64,000 nucleotides of DNA from Corynebacterium glyciniphilum AJ 3170 (GTDB lineage Bacteria > Actinomycetota > Actinomycetes > Mycobacteriales > Mycobacteriaceae): assembly GCF_007673095.1 (NCBI RefSeq), contig NZ_VDYZ01000007.1:124001-188000 (forward strand), given 5' to 3'. Made by a program: the position numbers and the translations under genes. This document shows, piece by piece, positions 9,477 to 17,230 of this stretch. Each line of letters starts with the position of its first letter. Positions within the stretch are counted from its first letter, which is position 1. A model generated the notes under the pieces. It saw only the letters and a program-made list of their open reading frames with translations. It did no database searches and had not been told where the DNA came from.

Positions 9477-9575
9477 GGCGTATCGACCCCATCGTCGGCA
9501 GTGCCAGTTACGGCAGGAGAGACACTTTGAGTCAAAAATCGGTAAACGGCGGTGAAGGTGTGGCAGGATGTGCTT

Positions 9576-11042
9576 ATGGGTACCGGTTCCCCCGCTGAGA
9601 TTCAGGAGACGTCGCCGCCCCGGGGGAGGCCCCGGGTTCAGGAGGTGGCGGACGAGGTCGTCGCCGGTGTTCTGGCGACGGCGGGGCCGCGGGTCGGTGG
9701 CCGTGACTACTCCACCCGCCGCATCGCGTTGATGACGGGGCTGAGCCAGCCGGTGGTCAGTCGCGCGATGCGCCGGATCCGGGCGAGATCGGACGAGACG
9801 GCGGTGGTTGTACCGACCTCCGGCGACTTGTGGATCGTCGGTTTCAGGGTCGAGTACCCGCGGGTCACCCTGCTTTTCGAGGAACGCGACAGTTCGGGCG
9901 ACGGGGGTGGCGTGTCTGCTCAGGACGGTGTCCGTGGTGGTGAGAGACAGGCGTCGGAGCGCCGTGCGACGTCGTTGATGGCCGCGCTGCGGGTGGCGGG
10001 CGTGTCGGGGTGGCCGCAGAGTCAGGCGACGTTCGACGCCGGTGACGAGAGCCTGCCGGCCGGGGTGGTCCGCGTCATGTGGGAGCCGGGCGGTCAGAGT
10101 TGGGATGGCTTCCTGGGTCAACTCTCCGCCGTCCTTGACGCGTGTGTCCCGTCTGTGGATGCGATCCCCGGCGACCTGCTGGCGCAGGTGTCCGTCGCCG
10201 TCGGTCACGGGCTGCACGGCCTGCAGTGGGAACGTGCCGAGGGAGGTGCCTCCGGGGGTCGTCGGACGAAAAACGACCCGGATTTTGACTCGAATTACTT
10301 ATCTCTTGCGGAGTATCCCCCGCCCTCCAACGCCCGCACGGGGGCGACACCGAGACATCTTCAGAATGAAATATCGGTCACCGAGCAGATCGCCATTGCT
10401 CTGCGCAAGGAGATCATGAACGCCGGATTCCGTCCTGGTGACCGGGTGACGAGTACACGGTTGGCGAGCCACCTGGAGATCCCGCGGTCGGCGGTGCGGT
10501 CGGCGATGCGACGTCTGGTGGACGACGGGTTGCTCACCGCGACCGGGGGGACGTTCGCGCTTCCACTGGTCACCGGCAGCGACATCATCGACCTGTATGC
10601 GGCACGACTACAGGTCGGGCGCGTCCTGTTGCGTGCGTGCTCGGGGCGATCCCGCCAGCAGATGCTGGCCCCGCAGCTGGCGCTGCGGGCGGTGGTGGCT
10701 GCCGCGGAGCACGGTTCGGCGTCCGACGTGGACCAGGCGGACCTGCATTTCCAGCAGACGCTGGCCGACGCCAGTGGCCTGCCGCAGTCGTCCCGGGTCT
10801 TCCATGCGCTCACCTTGCGGTTGCGCATGTTCATCTCGGTGCTGCAGCTGGACTACACCCCTGCGGTGCAGCGCATCGTGGGTGATGACCGGTACATCCT
10901 CAATGCGCTGTTGTCGGGCAACGTCGACGGCGCGCTGCGGGTGTGGCGGGCGAAACTGGACAACGCGGTGCGGCACATGGCCCACGTGTCGCCCACGACG
11001 TTCGACCCGGCGCTGTGGGAGCGGCTGGTGGGGGAGGCGTAG
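9576..11042 (+). CDS. GntR/FCD family regulator with an extra N-terminal HTH-like domain (probable putA regulator)
   Basis: A 488-residue protein, about twice the length of a usual FadR-type regulator. The C-terminal half is canonical: a GntR winged helix at about residues 265-335 (VTEQIAIALRKEI, then RLASHLEIPRSAVRSAMRRL) and an FCD ligand domain at about 338-480. The N-terminal part has a second helix-turn-helix-like stretch at about residues 20-75 (STRRIALMTGLSQPVVSRAMRRI), followed by a domain of unknown type. The FCD metal ligands are only partly kept (ADLHFQQTL present, the usual second His is Asp in DDRYI). The ATG at 9576 has an AGGA eight bases upstream; a GTG at 9552 is the alternative. 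Its divergent position points to control of proline catabolism. Confidence 0.75.
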   Translation: MGTGSPAEIQETSPPRGRPRVQEVADEVVAGVLATAGPRVGGRDYSTRRIALMTGLSQPVVSRAMRRIRARSDETAVVVPTSGDLWIVGFRVEYPRVTLLFEERDSSGDGGGVSAQDGVRGGERQASERRATSLMAALRVAGVSGWPQSQATFDAGDESLPAGVVRVMWEPGGQSWDGFLGQLSAVLDACVPSVDAIPGDLLAQVSVAVGHGLHGLQWERAEGGASGGRRTKNDPDFDSNYLSLAEYPPPSNARTGATPRHLQNEISVTEQIAIALRKEIMNAGFRPGDRVTSTRLASHLEIPRSAVRSAMRRLVDDGLLTATGGTFALPLVTGSDIIDLYAARLQVGRVLLRACSGRSRQQMLAPQLALRAVVAAAEHGSASDVDQADLHFQQTLADASGLPQSSRVFHALTLRLRMFISVLQLDYTPAVQRIVGDDRYILNALLSGNVDGALRVWRAKLDNAVRHMAHVSPTTFDPALWERLVGEA

Positions 11043-11070
11043 CGGGCTTAGGCGTCCACGGCGATGAGTT

Positions 11071-11104
11071 AGAGGGCACCTCCGGTTTTCCGGAGATGCC
11101 CTCT
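11071..11104. terminator. Hairpin after the GntR-type gene
   Basis: AGAGGGCA-c-CTCCGG-TTTT-CCGGAG-a-TGCCCTCT forms a 14-bp stem with one mismatch and a 4-base loop. It lies between the regulator gene and the oppositely oriented tRNA gene, where it can stop transcription from both sides. No clear T-tract follows. Confidence 0.6.
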
Positions 11105-11113
11105 GAACTGCTG

Positions 11114-11187
11114 TGGAGCCGATGACGGGAATCGAACCCGCGTATTCAGCTTGGGAAGCTGATGTTCTACCATTGAACTACATCGGC
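11114..11187 (-). tRNA. tRNA-Gly (anticodon TCC)
   Basis: A complete cloverleaf is visible on the minus strand. The acceptor stem pairs GCCGATG with CATCGGC, with T as discriminator and an encoded CCA end. The T-arm has GGTTCGATTCC, and the anticodon stem GCTT/AAGC encloses the TCC anticodon. It reads GGA/GGG glycine codons. Confidence 0.93.
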
Positions 11188-11291
11188 GATTGTGCTTCGG
11201 CGGTCGCGCTTTCGCACTGCCGATGACTTTAACACAGTCCAGCGGCGGGGTGAGACAACGGGGTGGCCGCTGGTCCGCTAGGGTAAGTGAC

Positions 11292-11903
11292 GTGCTTCTT
11301 TCCGATCGAGACATCCGCGCAGCCCTCGGTTCAGGTGACCTCGCCTTGGACCCGTTCGACCCGACCCTGATCCAGCCGTCGAGTATCGACGTGCGTCTCG
11401 ACCGCTACTTCCGGGTGTTCAATAACTCCCGCTACACACACATCGATCCGCGCCTGCCGCAGGAGGATCTGACTACCCTCGTCGAGGTCGGCGACGGAAC
11501 CAGTGAGGACGGAACCGCCGTCAACGACGGTGGCGTCGCCGCCGAGGCGTTCATTCTGCACCCCGGCGAGTTCGTCCTCGGATCCACACTGGAGTTCGTG
11601 ACGGTGCCGGACAACCTCGCCGCACGCCTGGAGGGGAAGTCCTCGCTGGGGCGCCTCGGGCTCCTCACTCACTCGACGGCCGGTTTCGTGGACCCCGGGT
11701 TCACCGGACACATCACGCTGGAACTGTCGAATACGGCGAACCTGCCGATTTCCCTCTACCCGGGCATGAAGATCGGACAGCTCGCGTTGTTCAACCTCTC
11801 CAGTCCGGCGGAGGCGCCCTATGGTTCCGGCCCGCTGGGGTCGAAGTACCAGGGCCAGCGTGGGCCTACGCCGTCCAAGGCTTACCTCAACTTCCGGAAG
11901 TAG
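11292..11903 (+). CDS. dcd: dCTP deaminase
   Basis: A 203-residue trimeric deaminase of the dUTPase fold that supplies dUTP/dUMP for thymidylate synthesis. It has the family blocks LLSDRDIR at the start, [20 protein letters not shown] and [19 protein letters not shown], the last containing the catalytic Glu region. In actinobacteria such as M. tuberculosis the enzyme also cleaves dUTP, so bifunctionality is likely but not provable here. An acidic insertion around residues 55-75 makes it a little longer than usual. The start is GTG at 11292; TAGGGT ends eight bases before it and no Shine-Dalgarno sequence is present, so the message is probably leaderless. Confidence 0.93.
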   Translation: MLLSDRDIRAALGSGDLALDPFDPTLIQPSSIDVRLDRYFRVFNNSRYTHIDPRLPQEDLTTLVEVGDGTSEDGTAVNDGGVAAEAFILHPGEFVLGSTLEFVTVPDNLAARLEGKSSLGRLGLLTHSTAGFVDPGFTGHITLELSNTANLPISLYPGMKIGQLALFNLSSPAEAPYGSGPLGSKYQGQRGPTPSKAYLNFRK

Positions 11904-11922
11904 CCCGGGCAGGAGGGCTGAG

Positions 11923-11988
11923 GGGCGGTTTGCGAGTTTTTGAGCGCTGAGTTCGCCAACTCACCGTCCACAGACTCGCAAACCGCCC
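11923..11988. repeat. 66-nt palindromic element with nested hairpin
   Basis: GGGCGGTTTGCGAGT at the left end is exactly complementary to ACTCGCAAACCGCCC at the right end (15 bp), enclosing 36 bases that contain a second hairpin (GAGTT-cgcc-AACTC). It begins 19 bases after the dcd stop. It may be a dcd terminator, a structured RNA or a dispersed palindromic repeat; no other copy was noticed in this window. Confidence 0.6.
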
Positions 11989-12067
11989 GTCTCGCACCGC
12001 GCTGCGCCGTCCCCCATCCGATGACGGTGGACGGTGGCCGACCACAGAGGCACCTCCGCACACACCT

Positions 12068-12099
12068 CGCCCCCGGGAGCATCGCTGCTGCCGGGGGCG
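12068..12099. other. Strong hairpin in the dcd-lipase gap
   Basis: CGCCCCCGG pairs with CCGGGGGCG (9 bp), and inside it AGCA pairs with TGCT around a TCGC loop. There is no T-tract on either strand. The gap 11904-12306 holds this hairpin and the 66-nt palindrome, and no convincing gene: the open frame running through it lacks protein-like composition. Confidence 0.5.
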
Positions 12100-12306
12100 G
12101 GGTGCTGACGTTTCAAGAGGAGAATGCTCAGCTGCCGTATACGGGTCCTTTCGCCGGGTACCGTCGCTGCGACGGTCAGTTCAGGTGCGTTGGCTCCGGT
12201 GACCACCGTGATCTCGGTGTCTCAGCGACCTCCGGAGGCGCTGACATTCAATCTACGAACCGAGGATTAAAGATCCATGGGAACGCGGTGCGGTGTCGCT
12301 GGGGGG

Positions 12307-13515
12307 TCACTGGCGTGATGGTGCCGACCGTGCCGGTGCCTCCGCGGTCGCTCCTGTGGCGAAATCCAGGGCCTGGGCCAGGCCGTCCGTCCATCCGGCG
12401 TGCCCGGCGGGATCGTTGTCCACCCGGTAGGTCACGTCCTGGCCGTTCACTCTGGCCTTGCCCACGAGGTTATCCGTGTACGGCATCGGTGAAACGGTGT
12501 CGAACGCCTGTTGGTAGATGAAGACGGGTGCGTCCCACCCGGAGGTCGGCAGGTTGAGGTGGCGGACAAGCGCCCCGCGGAGTGGTCCGTCCGACAACGG
12601 CTTCGTGACCAGGTCACTGAGAGTGCTGGAGCCGATCTCCTCTGCCATCTCGAAGTAGTTGAGCTCCTCGGCGGCGTCGACGATCTCCCGGCCTCTGTCA
12701 GTGAGATAGTCGTCGAGGGGGAAGTCGGGGTCCGCAGCGCGGAAACCGGCGAGCACGTAGCCGAAGTATGTCATCAGATCGGGCTGATTGATCTGCATCC
12801 ACGGCGCAACCTTCGTGATTTCGTCGGCGACACCGGCGGGGACGCCACCAGCGGTGGCGGCGGCGAGGTGAAGATCGGGGGCGTACTCGCCGACCATTGA
12901 CGCGGCAGCGACTGACGCGTGACCCCCCTGGGAGTACCCGTTGGTGACGAATGTGGTGGAGACGTCGGAGGTGATGGCGTTCGCCGCCCGCACAACGTCG
13001 ATCATCGCAGCTCCTGCACTGTGCGTGTTCAGGTACGGGTGGACTCCGTCGGTGCCTAGCCCCACGTATTCAGGGGCGGCGACGGCGAAGCCGGCGTCCA
13101 GCCATTCGGCGAGATACTGGTCACCGGAATTTCCCTCACCGACCCATCCGGTGTAACTGACGTTCTTGTCACCCAGCCCCTGGGTGCCGTGACCGTAGGC
13201 GACGACCGGCCACCCACCGTCCGGCACGGGACCGTCGGGCAGGTAGAGGGTGCCGAGGCTGGTCGCCGCTCCGCCGTCCGGCCCGGACGTCGTGTACTCG
13301 AACACCCACCCGCGGGAGGCATGGGTGAGAATGAGCTCCTCGGGAAGGTCGTCGACGCTGACGATGCTGCCGCCCGGGTCTTCCGTGCCGGTATGTCCGG
13401 GATCAGGGAACGCGGTTCCCGCTGTGGCAGGTGCTGCTCCTGCGACGCCCAGGAACGCGGCGAGGATCAGTGCGGCGGGTGCGGTAGCGACGCGGGGCCG
13501 TGGGCGGGTTCTCAT
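12307..13515 (-). CDS. Secreted LIP-family lipase/esterase
   Basis: A 402-residue exported alpha/beta hydrolase of the secretory lipase (LIP) family. A Sec signal peptide spans about residues 1-32 (Arg-rich start, Ala-rich core, cleavage after PATA). The nucleophile elbow GYSQGG lies near residue 183, and the oxyanion region is VVAYGHGTQG. Candidate acid and histidine residues are in the C-terminal FDTVSPMPY and DPAGHAGW segments. It probably hydrolyses acylglycerols or other esters outside the cell. It follows the response regulator gene by 33 bases but has its own apparent leaderless promoter: TAGTAT ends seven bases before the ATG. Confidence 0.88.
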   Translation of the reverse strand: MRTRPRPRVATAPAALILAAFLGVAGAAPATAGTAFPDPGHTGTEDPGGSIVSVDDLPEELILTHASRGWVFEYTTSGPDGGAATSLGTLYLPDGPVPDGGWPVVAYGHGTQGLGDKNVSYTGWVGEGNSGDQYLAEWLDAGFAVAAPEYVGLGTDGVHPYLNTHSAGAAMIDVVRAANAITSDVSTTFVTNGYSQGGHASVAAASMVGEYAPDLHLAAATAGGVPAGVADEITKVAPWMQINQPDLMTYFGYVLAGFRAADPDFPLDDYLTDRGREIVDAAEELNYFEMAEEIGSSTLSDLVTKPLSDGPLRGALVRHLNLPTSGWDAPVFIYQQAFDTVSPMPYTDNLVGKARVNGQDVTYRVDNDPAGHAGWTDGLAQALDFATGATAEAPARSAPSRQ

Positions 13516-13548
13516 AGGACGGATACTAGCCCGAACACTGTCCGGGAG

Positions 13549-14271
13549 TTACCGGACGTCGTCGGGACGGAAGCCCGACTCAACCGCCAGCACCGCGAGC
13601 TGCACGCGGGTGGACGCCCCGAACTTGCCGAGCAACTGCGAGACCTGCTTCTTCACCATGCTCGACGACCGTCCGGTCTTCCGGCTGATCTCGGCGTTGG
13701 ACAGGCCGATGCACAGCAGCGACAGGATCTTCTCCTCCGAGGCGGACAGACGGGGCAGCTCCGGTGACGCCGTCTGGGGCCGTGGCGGTTCCGGTGCGGT
13801 TGAGGGACGGACTTCGTGCACCTCCGGGGTCAGGTGCCGGACCAGGTTCGACGCCGGTTGTGGACTGACCACGGTTCCGCCGCTGGCGGTGGCGAGGACG
13901 GTGTCGATGATGAATTCGGGACGCGAACTCTTGAGAATGTAGCCCCGACCGCCCTGGGCGAGCACCGAGAGCATCGTCTCCTCCTCGTCGAGCGCTGTCA
14001 TCGCCACGAACACCGGAGGATCCGGGAGAGCTCGGACGTGGCTGAGCAATTCCACACCGTCCATGCCGGGTAGGTGGATGTCGGCCAGGACGACGTCGAC
14101 GGGCGTGTCCCCGGCGCAGGTCTTCAGGACGTCGAGCGCTTCGGGGCCGGTGGATGCTTCGCCTACCACCTCGACCGGCTCACCTGCAGGTGATCCGAAG
14201 TAGAGGCGTAGGGAAGAAAGGACGAGGGGATCATCGTCCACGATCAGCAGGCGGACACGGGGAGAGGGCAT
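13549..14271 (-). CDS. NarL/LuxR-type response regulator
   Basis: A 240-residue response regulator. The receiver domain (about residues 5-125) has the acidic pair DDD at 12-14, the phosphoacceptor Asp in VLADIHLPGMDG and the conserved Lys in YILKSSRP. A Pro-rich linker of about 35 residues leads to a LuxR helix-turn-helix at about 175-235 (LSNAEISRKTGRSSSMVKKQVSQLLGKF). It is the evident partner of the NarL-type histidine kinase encoded upstream, from which it is separated only by a small secreted-peptide gene. Confidence 0.9.
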   Translation of the reverse strand: MPSPRVRLLIVDDDPLVLSSLRLYFGSPAGEPVEVVGEASTGPEALDVLKTCAGDTPVDVVLADIHLPGMDGVELLSHVRALPDPPVFVAMTALDEEETMLSVLAQGGRGYILKSSRPEFIIDTVLATASGGTVVSPQPASNLVRHLTPEVHEVRPSTAPEPPRPQTASPELPRLSASEEKILSLLCIGLSNAEISRKTGRSSSMVKKQVSQLLGKFGASTRVQLAVLAVESGFRPDDVR

Positions 14272-14297
14272 ATCAGGCAGAGTGCTGGTGGAGTCTC

Positions 14298-14543
14298 TCA
14301 GCGTTTACGGCACCACGGAAGGTTGGGCTGGTACTTGCAGCTGAAGATGTCGGAGATCGCCCGTTTGGAGTCGACCCAGGAGGAGGAGAGGGGCGCGGAG
14401 ACCGACGACGAGACCGGCGATGATCCAGAGGCGTTCGTCGTGACGGATTCTGCCGAGGAGACCCCGGTGGACAGCCCGGCAGTGAGTGCGACAGTGGTGG
14501 CCGCCAGGAGAAGACGACGGCCGTGAGCAGGCAAAATGGACAT
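14298..14543 (-). CDS. Small secreted peptide encoded between sensor kinase and response regulator
   Basis: An 81-residue unrecognised protein. It begins with a clear Sec signal peptide (RRLLLAATTVALTAGL, cleavage after about residue 31, SSA). The mature part is a Ser-rich stretch followed by a short basic C-terminus with two cysteines, CKYQPNLPWC, which could form a disulfide loop. A good Shine-Dalgarno sequence (TAGGAG) precedes the ATG, which supports real translation. Its position between histidine kinase and response regulator suggests a signal, a sensor ligand or a cell-surface accessory of that system, but this is inference from position only. Confidence 0.7.
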   Translation of the reverse strand: MSILPAHGRRLLLAATTVALTAGLSTGVSSAESVTTNASGSSPVSSSVSAPLSSSWVDSKRAISDIFSCKYQPNLPWCRKR

Positions 14544-14573
14544 GTTTGCTCCTAGGATTGACGTGAGGGGTGA

Positions 14574-14590
14574 TTATCAAGATTTGATAA
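14574..14590. promoter_or_regulatory. Inverted repeat upstream of the secreted-peptide gene
   Basis: TTATCAA-GAT-TTGATAA is a perfect 7-bp inverted repeat at the very end of the kinase gene, about 30 bases before the peptide gene. On the minus strand it contains GATAAT, a plausible -10 hexamer, so a factor binding here could control a separate promoter for the peptide and regulator genes. Confidence 0.4.
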
Positions 14591-15869
14591 CAACTATAGG
14601 CAGTCGGAGGGTGGTACGCCAGAAGAGGGCGTCCGATCCCCCCACCGTCGCCGCGTCCTCCGGCATCACGCTGCCCGTTCGCTCACTGGGGGTGGCCACG
14701 CCTGCCTCCACCGTACCCCCGGCCTTCGCGGCCCTCGTCCGCATGGAGTCCAGTCCCATCCCGCTGGACAGCACGTCGTCCCGGAGCGCCCCGTCACGAG
14801 AGTGGACGGGGTTGGTCATGGTGATCACGACGTCGTCGTCCTCGACGTGGCAGCCCAGGTACACCGTCGAGTGGGGCAGGGCGTGCTTCGCCGCATTCGA
14901 CGTCATCTCGGTGAGTACCTTGGCCGCGGTGTCCCGGCCGACCCAGGGTCCCGCAGAGGCATCATGCGACTGTCCGGTGACAGGTGCATTCACCATCGCG
15001 GTGACATCCGGTGGAAGGTTGATGCTCGTGCACACCTCCAGTGAATGCGCCTCAAGTTCCTGTGCAGCCCTGGCCACGGCGACGTCAAGGGGCGGGTCGG
15101 TGACCCGGGCCCGGAAACAGGCACGGGCAGGATTCTCGTTGAGCAGTTGCAGCATCGTGCGTAGGTTGGTCAGGGCCTCCCTCGATGACTCCGAGATGTG
15201 CTCGAGACCCTGGCGGTGGTCTGTTCCGCCGTCCGGCGGGAGCAGGGTGAGAGCCTGTGCCTGCATCACCACACTGGTCAAGGACGTGGCGACGGAGTCG
15301 TGCAGTTCGCGGGCGAGTTCCAGACGCTGCTGACGCTCCTGGGCGGCCAGAGAGCGCCGGAGCTTCTCGCGTTGTCGGCCGTGGTTCGCCCGCGACCAAC
15401 CGATCATGTAGGCCGCGACGAGGACCAGGGCGACGATGGTCAGCGCCGCCACATCGGTGGTCAGTGACATGTCCTGCGAGTCGACCGCGGACAGTACCCA
15501 GTGCGTGAGCGCCAGGGACCCGCCGAGCAGGATCTGCCCACTGGCGGCCACGATCTCCACGATGAGCATGGTGAAGAAGATGGAGTACAGGGGTACGACA
15601 TCGTCGAAGACGAACGTCGCCAGGACGAGCAGGAGCGAGAGCATCGAGGCGGCGACGGGGAACTTCGCGGCACCGCCGACGAGTACGAGCGTCAGGCAGG
15701 CGACCACGGCCGTGCCGACAGGAACGGTGTCGGGGATCTCCAGCAGTTCGAACAGGGTGAGGGCCGCGGCCAGGACCGTCTCGATCACGCCCAGCTGCGT
15801 GAGCCGACGGGTCCGGAGGAAGGAGAGCAGCCGGCGGGGACGGTGAGGCGTCCGGGAACTGGCGTTCAC
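14577..15869 (-). CDS. NarL-type sensor histidine kinase
   Basis: A 430-residue membrane kinase of the HPK7 class. Five or six hydrophobic segments occupy about residues 25-160 with no sizeable outer loop, so it probably senses the membrane or a membrane-embedded ligand. The dimerisation domain has the phosphoacceptor His in LARELHDSVATSL (about residue 190). The ATPase domain has the N-box TEMTSNAAKHA and G-box SSGMGLDSM. GTG start at 15869, only 12 bases after the alaT stop, so read-through from alaT is possible. Its partner is the response regulator further downstream. Confidence 0.88.
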   Translation of the reverse strand: MNASSRTPHRPRRLLSFLRTRRLTQLGVIETVLAAALTLFELLEIPDTVPVGTAVVACLTLVLVGGAAKFPVAASMLSLLLVLATFVFDDVVPLYSIFFTMLIVEIVAASGQILLGGSLALTHWVLSAVDSQDMSLTTDVAALTIVALVLVAAYMIGWSRANHGRQREKLRRSLAAQERQQRLELARELHDSVATSLTSVVMQAQALTLLPPDGGTDHRQGLEHISESSREALTNLRTMLQLLNENPARACFRARVTDPPLDVAVARAAQELEAHSLEVCTSINLPPDVTAMVNAPVTGQSHDASAGPWVGRDTAAKVLTEMTSNAAKHALPHSTVYLGCHVEDDDVVITMTNPVHSRDGALRDDVLSSGMGLDSMRTRAAKAGGTVEAGVATPSERTGSVMPEDAATVGGSDALFWRTTLRLPIVVIKS

Positions 15870-15881
15870 GTCAGGGGCGTC

Positions 15882-17138
15882 CTACTGCCTGTACGAGGAC
15901 AGGAAGTTCCCCAGCCGGTCGATCGCCTCGGCGAGATCCTGCTTCCACGGCAGGGTGACCACACGGAAGTGGTCGGGGGACGGCCAGTTCATGCCGGTGC
16001 CCTGCACCATCTGGATCTTCTCGGAGCGCAGCAGGTCGAACATGAACTGCTCGTCGTCGTGGATCTCATGGACCTCAGGGTCGATCTTCGGGAAGGCGTA
16101 CAACGCGCCCATCGGTTTGACCACACTGATGCCGGGGATCTCGTTCAGCTTCGTGTACGCGGTGTTGCGCTGCTCCAGCAGCCGTCCTCCCGGCAGGACG
16201 AGGTCGTCGATCGACTGCCGCCCCGACAGGGCGACCTGGATGCCGTACTGTGCGGGCACATTGGCGCACAGACGGGTCGACGCGAGCAGTGTCAGACCCT
16301 CGATGAAGCCCTTCGCGTGTTCCTTCGGCCCGGTGATCACCGCCCACCCGGCCCGGTAGCCGGCGACCCGGTAGGCCTTCGACAGGCCGTTGAAGGTGAT
16401 GCACAGCAGGTCGGGGGCCAGCGACGCGGTATTCACGTGCACGGCGTCGTCGTAGAGGATCTTGTCGTAGATCTCGTCGGACAGCAGCAGCAGGGAATGT
16501 TCGCGGGCGATGTTGACGATCTTCTGCACGACCTCGCGGCTGTACACCGCGCCCGTGGGGTTGTTCGGGTTGATGATCACGATCGCCTTGGTGCGTTCGG
16601 TGATCTTCGACTCGATGTCCTCGATCGACGGCGCCCAGTCGTCTTCCTCGTCGCAGAGGTAGTGCACCGGCTTGCCGCCGGACAGGGTGGTCGCCGCCGT
16701 CCACAACGGGTAGTCCGGCGCGGGGATGAGCACCTCGTCGCCGTCGTTGAGCAGGGCCTGGGTGGTCATGGTGATCAGCTCGGAGACGCCGTTGCCGATG
16801 AACACGTCGTCCATGTCGAACGCCGGGAAGTCCGGGACGACCTCGTACCGGGCGACGATCGCACGGCGGGCGGAGGGGATGCCCTTCGACTGCGAGTACC
16901 CCTGGGCATACGGCAGGGCGGCGATCATGTCCTGCACGATCGTGTCGGGGGCGTCGAAACCGAAGGCTGCAGGGTTGCCGGTGTTGAGCTTGAGGATACG
17001 GTGACCGTCCGCCTCCATCCGTTCGGCCTCGGAGTTGACCGGGCCGCGGATCTCGTAGAGGACGTTCTGGAGCTTCGTCGACTGGTCCAACGGGCGTGGC
17101 TGCCGCGTCCCCGTCGCGTTCTTTTCTTCAGTGCTCAT
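15882..17138 (-). CDS. alaT: Alanine-forming aminotransferase AlaT
   Basis: A 418-residue class I PLP-dependent aminotransferase of the AlaT type, which makes alanine from pyruvate with glutamate as amino donor. Family blocks are KLNTGNPAAFGF, GNGVSELITM, PAPDYPLW, the cofactor-binding NPNNPTGAVYS and SDEIYDKILYD, the Schiff-base Lys in NGLSKAYRVAGYRAGW (about residue 250) and the C-terminal Arg in DHFRVVTLP. It matches the corynebacterial AlaT proteins in length and motifs. The ATG at 17138 has only a weak Shine-Dalgarno sequence. Confidence 0.9.
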   Translation of the reverse strand: MSTEEKNATGTRQPRPLDQSTKLQNVLYEIRGPVNSEAERMEADGHRILKLNTGNPAAFGFDAPDTIVQDMIAALPYAQGYSQSKGIPSARRAIVARYEVVPDFPAFDMDDVFIGNGVSELITMTTQALLNDGDEVLIPAPDYPLWTAATTLSGGKPVHYLCDEEDDWAPSIEDIESKITERTKAIVIINPNNPTGAVYSREVVQKIVNIAREHSLLLLSDEIYDKILYDDAVHVNTASLAPDLLCITFNGLSKAYRVAGYRAGWAVITGPKEHAKGFIEGLTLLASTRLCANVPAQYGIQVALSGRQSIDDLVLPGGRLLEQRNTAYTKLNEIPGISVVKPMGALYAFPKIDPEVHEIHDDEQFMFDLLRSEKIQMVQGTGMNWPSPDHFRVVTLPWKQDLAEAIDRLGNFLSSYRQ

Positions 17139-17230
17139 TCCAGCAATTGTGCCAGTCGCCCTGCCGCCGTGACAGTCGACCGTCCGAACTCGCCGGAATC
17201 AACCGTGTAGGTCAACCCTGATCCGGGTGG

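Noticed and set aside
11940..12521. 193-codon plus-strand frame in the dcd-lipase gap
   Set aside because: It contains one arm of the 66-nt palindrome and a strong hairpin, runs antisense into the lipase gene and has no Shine-Dalgarno sequence.
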